Positions 9,377 through 16,081 of a stretch of 36,276 nucleotides of DNA are shown one piece after another. How positions within the stretch are numbered: the first letter of the stretch is position 1; each line of letters starts with the position of its first letter. The notes beneath the pieces are model-generated. The model did not search any database. It saw nothing but the letters and a program-made list of their open reading frames with translations, and was not told the DNA's origin. The DNA comes from JBFWWW01 sp050245975. GTDB lineage: Bacteria > Pseudomonadota > Alphaproteobacteria > Rhizobiales > Hyphomicrobiaceae. A program made the translations under genes and the position numbers. The DNA is taken from assembly GCA_050245975.1 (NCBI GenBank), contig JBFWWW010000016.1, positions 1 to 36,276 on the forward strand, written 5' to 3'.

Positions 9377-10395
9377 CAGTAGGCCTCCTTGCGCGGATCA
9401 CCGACGTCCTGCACGTCCGCGAAGGCGCGCGACAGAGGCGGGAAAGGCGAGGCTTCGGCAGTCTTATAGGCGGCATCGATCTCGCCGTGCGCCGCCTTGT
9501 CGGCAGCGGCGATGGCGTCCGTCTTGACGCCGGCGGTGGCAAGGAGATCGCGGCAGCGCGCGATCGGGTCGTTCTTCCAGGCCGCCTGCACCTCGTCCTT
9601 GCCGCGGTACCCGGCCGGATCGGCGCCTGTATGCCCCGTGAGGCGGTAGGTCTTGCACAGCAGGAAGCGCGGTCCGCCTCCGCCACGGATTTCGCCGACG
9701 AGGCGACGGGCCGTCTCGTCGACGGCGAGGATGTCGTTGCCGTCGATCGTCACCGCCGGGATGCCGAGGCTTTCGGCGCGTGCTGCGGGGCCGTCACCGG
9801 CGGTCATGGCCGCGGTGCGCGTGGTGGCTGCAAAGCCGTTGTCCTCGCACACGAACAGGATCGGCAGTTTGCGCACCGCCGCCCAGTTCAATCCCTCGAG
9901 GAACGGTCCACGGTTGATGGCGCCGTCGCCGAAGATGCAGGTGACGATCTCGCGGCCCTTCTTGAGATGAATGGCATGCGCCGCGCCGACCGCGATGACG
10001 ATGTTCGCGCCGACGACCCCGTTGGCGCCCAGCATGCCGACGTTGAAGTCGGCGATGTGCATCGAGCCGCCCTTGCCGTGGCAGGTGCCGCCCTCGCGGC
10101 CGAACAGCTCGCGCATCATGGCGAGCGTATCGGCGCCCTTGGCGATGGTGTGGCCGTGGCCGCGGTGGGTCGACAGCAGGATGTCGGACTTTTCCAGATT
10201 GCGGCAGACGCCCACGGCGACCGCTTCCTGCCCGATGGAGGGATGGATGGCGCCAAGGACGAGCTTGTTCTCGAGTCCCTTCATGGCCGCTTCCTCGAAG
10301 GCGCGGATGCGGACCATGTCGCGGTAGTAGTCGAGAAAGCGGGAAGGATCGAGATTGCGCGCAAGATCGCGCTGCGGCGCGCCACGTGAGGCCAA
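9376..10395 (-). CDS. 2-oxoacid (pyruvate/acetoin-type) dehydrogenase E1 component, alpha subunit
   Basis: This 339-residue alpha subunit carries the ThDP-binding domain of the E1 heterotetramer. Family motifs are HPSIGQEAVAVG at 51-62, the active-site HRGHGH at 77-82, GGTCHGKGGSMH at 102-113, the ThDP motif starting GDGAIN at 156-161, and EDN at 184-186, where most relatives have ENN. The start is a TTG at 10395, supported by a strong GGGGGAG ribosome-binding site (10403-10409) seven bases upstream; the first ATG (residue 27) would remove conserved sequence. It is the first gene of the operon and is divergent from the duplicated-domain gene at 10566. Confidence 0.93.
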   Translation of the reverse strand: MASRGAPQRDLARNLDPSRFLDYYRDMVRIRAFEEAAMKGLENKLVLGAIHPSIGQEAVAVGVCRNLEKSDILLSTHRGHGHTIAKGADTLAMMRELFGREGGTCHGKGGSMHIADFNVGMLGANGVVGANIVIAVGAAHAIHLKKGREIVTCIFGDGAINRGPFLEGLNWAAVRKLPILFVCEDNGFAATTRTAAMTAGDGPAARAESLGIPAVTIDGNDILAVDETARRLVGEIRGGGGPRFLLCKTYRLTGHTGADPAGYRGKDEVQAAWKNDPIARCRDLLATAGVKTDAIAAADKAAHGEIDAAYKTAEASPFPPLSRAFADVQDVGDPRKEAY

Positions 10396-10565
10396 GGCGT
10401 TTCTCCCCCTGTGTCAGGTTTGGCGCGATGATGGGAGGCGGGGGACGAGGAGTCAACGGTTGCGGACCCGCCAGGGCGGCGTCCGGCGAGCCCCGGGCAA
10501 CTCCGGCCGCGCCGTGCTATCGATGGGGCGGGGCGATCGCGCGGGCGAGACGGGACCAGGAAGCA

Positions 10566-11390
10566 ATGACAGACAGAACCGACGTGCCGGCCGGGATCGT
10601 GCTGGCCGATTCCGCCACCAAGCTTGGAGCGGATGCTTCGGGCTCGGTGATCGTCACGGGGTCGCATGGGGCCCGCTATGCGGCTTATCTGACGCTGCGC
10701 GCCCATCCTCGGGCGGTGGTCCACAACGATGCCGGCATAGGCCTGGATGATGCCGGCATCGCGGTTCTCGACATGGCCCAGCGCCTCGGCGTGGCGGCGG
10801 CGACGGCTTCGCACGCCACCTGCCGGATTGGTGATGCCGGCGACACGATGCGGCGCGGGACCGTCAGCCGGGTCAATGCGCTCGCTGCGGGGCTGGGTGT
10901 CCGCGAACGCATGGGATGCCGGGAGGCAGCCGGCCTTCTCCTTGCGGCGACCGCCAGCGGCCGTGACCCGGAGGCGATCACGGAAGCGCGCCGCGTGCTG
11001 AGGGAGCCGGGCTGGAAAAAGGCGATCGCTCTCATCGATTCGGCCTCTCTGGTGACGCCCGACGACGTCGGCCAGATCGTCGTGACGGCCTCGCACGGCG
11101 GGCTGATCGGCGGCAATCCCAGGCTCGCCATCCAGGTCGATTGTCTCGCTGCCGTCTACAGTGACGCCGGTGTCGGCATCGAGGACGCCGGAATTTCGCG
11201 GCTGCCGGCCCTCGACAGCCGCGGGATTGCGGGCGTGACCGTTTCGGCAGCCTCGGCGCGCATCGGCGAAGCGGCCTCCATCTTCGAGCAGGGGCTCATT
11301 TCGTTTGCCAACGAGACCGCACGCCGCCTCGGGGCCGTGCCGGGCGAACCGCTGCGCCAGTGCATCGTGCGCTGGGCCGAGACCTTCTAG
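10566..11390 (+). CDS. Uncharacterised protein of two tandem copies of one domain
   Basis: I do not recognise this 274-residue family. It consists of two aligned halves, residues about 11-112 and 154-258. Both contain, in order, DSA, a hydrophobic strand ending VTGSHG or VTASHGG, a (N/S)DAG(I/V)G(L/I)(D/E)DAGI block, a TAS or VSAAS strand, RIG, and a GxxS.xN..A..LG helix. The conserved His of SHG (34 and 177) and the acidic DAG pairs could be catalytic or metal-binding, but that is inference. There is no signal peptide or membrane segment, so it is probably cytoplasmic. ATG 10566 has AGGA four bases upstream. The gene is divergent from the E1 alpha gene and precedes the TRAP binding-protein gene by 126 bases, suggesting a role in the same catabolic pathway. 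Confidence 0.85.
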   Translation: MTDRTDVPAGIVLADSATKLGADASGSVIVTGSHGARYAAYLTLRAHPRAVVHNDAGIGLDDAGIAVLDMAQRLGVAAATASHATCRIGDAGDTMRRGTVSRVNALAAGLGVRERMGCREAAGLLLAATASGRDPEAITEARRVLREPGWKKAIALIDSASLVTPDDVGQIVVTASHGGLIGGNPRLAIQVDCLAAVYSDAGVGIEDAGISRLPALDSRGIAGVTVSAASARIGEAASIFEQGLISFANETARRLGAVPGEPLRQCIVRWAETF

Positions 11391-11516
11391 GCCCTCTTGC
11401 GCGCATAGGTCGCAACAGCGGACTTGCCCCCCGGCGGAAGGTTCGTCAGTATCGGCGGTGGAATCCTAAGCCCCGGCGGTTACAGACTGCCGGCGCACCC
11501 ATCTGGAGGAAACGGA

Positions 11517-12530
11517 ATGCGCAATCTGTCTCGCCGGCGCTTCGTGGGCGCCGCGGCCGCCACCTGTGCGGTCCCGCTGGTGTACGTGTCCAAGGGATAC
11601 GCGGCCGAGTTTCAGCTCAAGTATGCCAATAACTCGCCGGTCACCCATCCGCTCAATATTTTCACGACCAAGGCGATCCAGGGCATCAAAGCCGAAACCG
11701 GCGGCGCCGTCGAAATCGAGATCTTTCCCAACAACCAGCTCGGCGGCGACACAGCGATGCTGTCGCAGCTTCGCGAGGGCTCGATCGACTTCTTCACCCT
11801 GTCCGGCCTGATCCTGTCGACGGTGGTACCGGCGGCCTCCATCAACGGCATCGGCTTTGCCTGGAAGGACTACGACACGGTCTGGAAGGGCATGGACGGC
11901 GCCCTCGGCGCCTACGTGCGCGGCCAGATCCAGAAGGCCGGTCTCTATGCCTTCGAGAAGATGTGGGACAACGGCTACCGCCAGGTCACCACGTCGACCA
12001 AGCCGATCAAGGGCCCGGATGACCTGAAGGGCCTGAAGATCCGCGTCCCGCCGTCTCCGCTCTGGACATCGATGTTCAAGGCGTTCGGATCCGCGCCTGC
12101 CAGCATCAACTTCTCCGAGGTGTACTCGGCCCTGCAGACCAAGGTGGTGGAGGGGCAGGAGAATCCGCTGGCCATCATCAAGGCCGCCAAGCTCTACGAG
12201 GTGCAGAAGTACCTCTCCGAGACGAACCACATGTGGGACGGCTTCTGGATGCTCGCCAACGCCAAGAGCTGGGGCAACATCCCGGACAAGTACAAGACGG
12301 TGATCTCGAAGCACTTCAACCAGGCTGCCGTCGAGCAGCGGGCGGAGATCTTCAAGCAGAACAACTCGCTGCAGGCCGAGCTGGAGAAGGCCGGGATGCA
12401 GTTCAACAAGGTTGACCCGGCTCCGTTCCGCGACGCCCTCATCAAGGCGGGCTTCTACAAGGAATGGCAGGGCAAGTACGGCGCCGAGGCGTGGGCCATC
12501 CTCGAGAAGGTCACCACCAAGCTCGGCTAG
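11517..12530 (+). CDS. TRAP transporter substrate-binding protein (DctP family), Tat-exported
   Basis: This 337-residue periplasmic solute receptor has a twin-arginine signal peptide: SRRRFVGAA at residues 5-13, then a hydrophobic stretch and a probable cleavage near GYA/AEF (about residue 29-30). The DctP core follows, with LKGLKIRVP at 170-178 containing the conserved Arg (R176) that normally salt-bridges a substrate carboxylate, and the QTKVVEGQENP segment at 207-217. The ligand is therefore likely an organic acid. ATG 11517 has GGAGG seven bases upstream; a longer frame upstream lacks one. A perfect hairpin separates it from the permease gene. Confidence 0.94.
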   Translation: MRNLSRRRFVGAAAATCAVPLVYVSKGYAAEFQLKYANNSPVTHPLNIFTTKAIQGIKAETGGAVEIEIFPNNQLGGDTAMLSQLREGSIDFFTLSGLILSTVVPAASINGIGFAWKDYDTVWKGMDGALGAYVRGQIQKAGLYAFEKMWDNGYRQVTTSTKPIKGPDDLKGLKIRVPPSPLWTSMFKAFGSAPASINFSEVYSALQTKVVEGQENPLAIIKAAKLYEVQKYLSETNHMWDGFWMLANAKSWGNIPDKYKTVISKHFNQAAVEQRAEIFKQNNSLQAELEKAGMQFNKVDPAPFRDALIKAGFYKEWQGKYGAEAWAILEKVTTKLG

Positions 12531-12543
12531 ACAAGACCGGCAA

Positions 12544-12571
12544 ACCGGCACCGGGATCACCCGGTGCCGGT
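12544..12571 (+). promoter_or_regulatory. Intercistronic mRNA hairpin between TRAP receptor and permease genes
   Basis: A perfect 12-bp inverted repeat (ACCGGCACCGGG / CCCGGTGCCGGT) with a 4-base ATCA loop lies 14 bases after the receptor stop and 75 bases before the permease start. No T-run follows, so it is not a standard full terminator. Such hairpins between binding-protein and permease genes commonly stabilise the upstream message or attenuate read-through, giving more receptor than permease; that role is inferred here. Confidence 0.7.
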
Positions 12572-12645
12572 GCAATCCCAATCATTGAATGAGGGCGCAA
12601 GCCGCCGCGACTCAAGACGGCGACAGGGTCCAGGCGGGGAACTCC

Positions 12646-14526
12646 ATGGCAGGACACGCAGCAACCGCGGATCAGCCCGCACGTTCCGATCATTGGCTGC
12701 GTTCCTTGGAGACGGGCATCGCGCGCACGGTTGAGACCGTGGCCGCGGCCATCGTCGCCGTCGAGACGCTGGTGCTGTTTGCCGGCGTTGTCTCGCGGCT
12801 GATGCGCCAGCCGCTCACCTGGTCCGATGAGTTCGCCTCCATCCTTTTCCTGTGGCTGGCGATGTTCGGGTCCGTCATCGCCCTGCAACGTAGCGAGCAC
12901 ATGCGGCTGACCACGCTCGTCGGCTGGTTCCCGGCCGCCGTGCGGCCCGTCGTGGACGCGCTGGCCTGGGTGGTGCCGATCGCTTTCCTGCTCTGGCTGA
13001 TGCCGTACGCCATCGAGCACACGATGAGCGAGACGATGGTGGTGACGCCGTCGCTGGAGTGGCCGTCGGCCGTGAAGGTCGCCGCGATCCCTGTGAGCGC
13101 GGGGCTGATGATCATCCTCGGCCTGATCCGGCTGTTCGAGGATGTGCGCGTCAAGCCGCTGCTCATCGCGGTCGGGCTGGTTGCCGTGGTGGCTCTCGGG
13201 TTCTGGCTCGCCGGGCCTTCGCTCAAGGCGATGGGCAAGATGAACCTGATCGTGTTCTTCGTGGTCCTGGTCGGCATCTGCGTCCTCATCGGCGTGCCGA
13301 TCGCCTTCGCCTTTGGCATATCCACACTGGCCTATCTGGCGCTCGTGAGCCGGGCGCCGCTGACGGTCATCATCAGCCGCATGGACGAGGGCATGTCGCA
13401 CATCGTGCTGCTGTCTGTGCCGCTGTTCATTTTCCTGGGCTATCTCATCGACCGGACGGGCCTCGCCCGCACGATGGTCGACTTCCTCGCCGCGCTGGTC
13501 GGTCACCTGCGTGCCGGTCTCGCCTATGTCCTGCTGGCGGCCATGTACCTCGTGTCCGGCATCTCGGGCTCGAAGGCGGCGGACATGGCGGCCGTCACAC
13601 CGGTGCTGTTTCCGGAAATGAAGGAGCGCGGCTACAAGCCGGGCGAGCTTGTGGCGCTGCTGTCCGCATCCGGGGCCATGTCGGAGACCATTCCACCCTC
13701 GCTGGTGCTGATCACGCTCGGTTCCGTCGTGTCGGGTGTTTCGATCGCGGACCTGTTCATCGGCGGCCTGATGCCGGCGCTCATCCTCGCGATCGCGCTG
13801 TGCTTCGTCTGCCGCTGGCGGTTCCGCGATGCCGACATGAGCAATGCGGTGCGCGCCTCGTGGGGTGACGTGGGGCGCACGTTCCTGCTGGCGCTGCCGG
13901 CATTGTCCCTGCCGTTCGCGATCCGCACGGCGGTCGTGGAAGGCTGGGCCACGGCCACGGAAGTGTCGGCGCTGGGAATCGGCTGGACCTTCATCATCGG
14001 GCTGCTGTTCGCGCCCATCCTGAAGCACAGGTTTCCCTGGCGCGAGCTGTTCGGGATGCTGGTCGGCACGGCGGCGCTGTCGGGCGCGATTCTGCTCATC
14101 ATCGGCGCGGCGACGGGTATGTCATGGGCGCTGACGCAATCCGGTTTCTCGCATCAGCTCGCCCAGATCATGGCGCTGGTGCCGGGCGGCCAGTTCGGGT
14201 TCCTGGCGGTGTCGATCCTGGTCTTCATCGTCCTGGGATCGATCCTCGAAGGCATACCGGCCATCGTGCTGTTCGGGCCGCTGCTGTTCCCGGTGGCGCA
14301 CCAGTTCGGCGTGCACGAGGTGCACTATGCCATGGTGGTCATCCTGGCCATGGGCATCGGTCTCTTCGCCCCGCCCTTCGGCGTCGGCTATTTCGCGGCG
14401 TGCGCCATCGGCAAGGTCAATCCCGACGACGGCTTGCGTCCGATCTGGAGCTATTTCGCCGCGCTGGTGGCGGGTTTGATCGTGGTCGCCGCGGTGCCGT
14501 GGCTCTCCACGGGTTTCCTGCGCTGA
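12646..14526 (+). CDS. TRAP transporter permease, fused small and large subunits (DctQM)
   Basis: This 626-residue inner-membrane protein fuses the DctQ-like four-helix subunit (about residues 1-180) to a full DctM-like ion-coupled transport domain (about 205-626). The Q part has the typical WSDEFASILFLWLAMFGS motif. The M part has SGISGSKAADMAAV, SGAMSETIPPS, and near the end GSILEGIPAIVLFGPLLFP followed by FAPPFGVGYF, all DctM hallmarks. Transport would be driven by a sodium or proton gradient together with the DctP receptor. ATG 12646 was preferred because GGCGGGGA precedes it at six bases; an ATG at 12589 in frame has no ribosome-binding site. Confidence 0.92.
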   Translation: MAGHAATADQPARSDHWLRSLETGIARTVETVAAAIVAVETLVLFAGVVSRLMRQPLTWSDEFASILFLWLAMFGSVIALQRSEHMRLTTLVGWFPAAVRPVVDALAWVVPIAFLLWLMPYAIEHTMSETMVVTPSLEWPSAVKVAAIPVSAGLMIILGLIRLFEDVRVKPLLIAVGLVAVVALGFWLAGPSLKAMGKMNLIVFFVVLVGICVLIGVPIAFAFGISTLAYLALVSRAPLTVIISRMDEGMSHIVLLSVPLFIFLGYLIDRTGLARTMVDFLAALVGHLRAGLAYVLLAAMYLVSGISGSKAADMAAVTPVLFPEMKERGYKPGELVALLSASGAMSETIPPSLVLITLGSVVSGVSIADLFIGGLMPALILAIALCFVCRWRFRDADMSNAVRASWGDVGRTFLLALPALSLPFAIRTAVVEGWATATEVSALGIGWTFIIGLLFAPILKHRFPWRELFGMLVGTAALSGAILLIIGAATGMSWALTQSGFSHQLAQIMALVPGGQFGFLAVSILVFIVLGSILEGIPAIVLFGPLLFPVAHQFGVHEVHYAMVVILAMGIGLFAPPFGVGYFAACAIGKVNPDDGLRPIWSYFAALVAGLIVVAAVPWLSTGFLR

Positions 14527-14548
14527 GACAGAAGATCGGAGGTGCGCG

Positions 14549-15442
14549 TTGGCGTCACCAGACTTCTTTCCCGGTTTTACGCTCGAGCATGTTCCGGTTG
14601 CTGGCGGGACGCTGCGGTTGCGTCGCGGCGGAAGCGGTCCGCCGTTGCTTCTCCTGCACGGAAACCCGCAGACGCATGCCATGTGGCACAAGGTGGCGCC
14701 CGCCCTTGCGCAGCGCTTCAGTGTCGTGTGTCCGGACCTGCGCGGATACGGCGGATCGCTGAAGCCTCCACCGTCGGCCGATCATGCCGCCTACGCCAAA
14801 CGGGAAATGGCTGCCGACATGGTGGCGGCCATGCGCCATCTCGGCCACGAGACGTTCTTTCTGGCGGGACACGACCGCGGTGCGCGCGTGTCCCACCGGC
14901 TCGCCATCGACTGGCCGGATCGCGTGCGCAAGCTGGCGGTGCTCGACATCGTGCCGACCATCGAGCATTTCGAGCGCACCGACATGAAGTTCGCGCTCGG
15001 CTACTACCACTGGTTCTGGTTTGCGCAGCCGCATCCCTTCCCGGAGAACCTCATCAGCGCCGCCCCGGACGACTGGTTCCGTGCTCACACGACGCGCGAG
15101 CCGAAATCCGACGGCTTCTTCGATCCGGATGCGCTGGCCGACTACAAGGCGGCGATCCACGATCCGGCCATGATCGCGGGCATGTGCGAAGACTATCGCG
15201 CGGCGGCCACCATCGATCTGGTTCATGATCGCGAGAGCCGGGCTGCCGGCAACAAGGTCCGCTGTCCGATGCTCGTGCTCTGGGGCCGCAAGGGCAAGAT
15301 CGATGCCTGGTACGATCCGCTGGCCATCTGGCGCGACTACTGCGCCTCGGAGGTCACGGGCGAAGGCCTCGACAGCGGCCACTACCTTGCCGAGGAAGCG
15401 CCCGAGGCGGTGCTCAAGCGGTTCGATGCCTTCTTTTCGTGA
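14549..15442 (+). CDS. Alpha/beta hydrolase, fluoroacetate/haloacetate dehalogenase type
   Basis: This 297-residue alpha/beta hydrolase matches the fluoroacetate dehalogenase pattern. It has nucleophile D109 with R110 and R113 (GHDRGARVS) for carboxylate binding, acid D133 (VLDIVPT), halide-pocket H154-W155 (YYHW) and Y216 (CEDYRAA), and base H278 (DSGHYLAEEAP). These correspond residue for residue, offset by about one to three, to the known catalytic set of the Rhodopseudomonas palustris enzyme. The oxyanion-hole motif is HGNPQT, with Asn where that enzyme has Phe. The start is TTG 14549 with a perfect GGAGG six bases upstream. It follows the TRAP permease by 22 bases, so uptake and hydrolysis are probably co-expressed. 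The true substrate could be another short 2-substituted acid or an ester. Confidence 0.87.
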   Translation: MASPDFFPGFTLEHVPVAGGTLRLRRGGSGPPLLLLHGNPQTHAMWHKVAPALAQRFSVVCPDLRGYGGSLKPPPSADHAAYAKREMAADMVAAMRHLGHETFFLAGHDRGARVSHRLAIDWPDRVRKLAVLDIVPTIEHFERTDMKFALGYYHWFWFAQPHPFPENLISAAPDDWFRAHTTREPKSDGFFDPDALADYKAAIHDPAMIAGMCEDYRAAATIDLVHDRESRAAGNKVRCPMLVLWGRKGKIDAWYDPLAIWRDYCASEVTGEGLDSGHYLAEEAPEAVLKRFDAFFS

Positions 15443-15457
15443 GCGGCCCGTACGCCG

Positions 15458-15934
15458 TCAGCGCTTGGCGATGTCGCAGAACTGCGCGCCCGTGATGCGG
15501 ACGAGCTGATCCGGCGACAGCCGGAACACGGCATTGGGTGTCCCGGCCGCAGCCCAGATGGGATCGAGGTGCGCGAGATCGGCATCGAGAAGAACGATCG
15601 GCTGCTCGGCATGGCCGACGGGCGGCACGCCGCCGATGGCAAAGCCGGTGGCACGGCGCACGAAGTCCGCATCGGCGCGCTCGATCTTCTCACCCAGCAG
15701 GCCGGTGACCTTGCGCTCGTCGACACGGTTGGCGCCCGATGCCACGACGAGGACCGGGCGCCGGCTGGCCGCCGAGCGGAAGATCAGCGATTTGGCGATC
15801 TGCGCCACGGTGCAGCCCACCGCGGCGGCCGCCTCCGCCGACGTGCGGGTGCTTTCGGAGAATTCGAGCACCTCGAACTCCGGTCCGAGCACCTCCTGGA
15901 CCTTCAACGCGCTGGGGCTGGTGGCTTTCTTCAT
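15458..15934 (-). CDS. YbaK/EbsC-family aminoacyl-tRNA deacylase-like protein
   Basis: This 158-residue protein has the YbaK fold signature. The conserved lysine is K48 (QIAKSLIF), the ADADFVRRATGFAIGGVPPVGH block covers 87-108 with the diagnostic GGVPPVGH, and a VFRLSPDQLVRITGAQFCDI tail follows. Family members hydrolyse misacylated tRNAs such as Cys-tRNA(Pro), in trans. ATG 15934 gives the usual family length; the upstream in-frame extension is unlike the family. It converges on the dehalogenase-type gene (15 bases) and is divergent from the second ThDP enzyme, so its place in this cluster may be incidental. Confidence 0.9.
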   Translation of the reverse strand: MKKATSPSALKVQEVLGPEFEVLEFSESTRTSAEAAAAVGCTVAQIAKSLIFRSAASRRPVLVVASGANRVDERKVTGLLGEKIERADADFVRRATGFAIGGVPPVGHAEQPIVLLDADLAHLDPIWAAAGTPNAVFRLSPDQLVRITGAQFCDIAKR

Positions 15935-16081
15935 TCGGGAACACTCGCGGCTGCGTCGGGCCAAACTACGGGTGCGGATGTGCCGTCGTCCAGAGCGGCC
16001 TTTCAGGTGACGGTTGCCCGCCTCGGGCCAACGGCATATGCAAGGCATCCTGGATCACGGTACCGGCAGGATGAGGCGACG

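Noticed and set aside
7463..9382. Long plus-strand frame opposite the ThDP and E1 beta genes
   Set aside because: Antisense shadow in high-GC DNA; both opposite-strand proteins have complete catalytic motifs.
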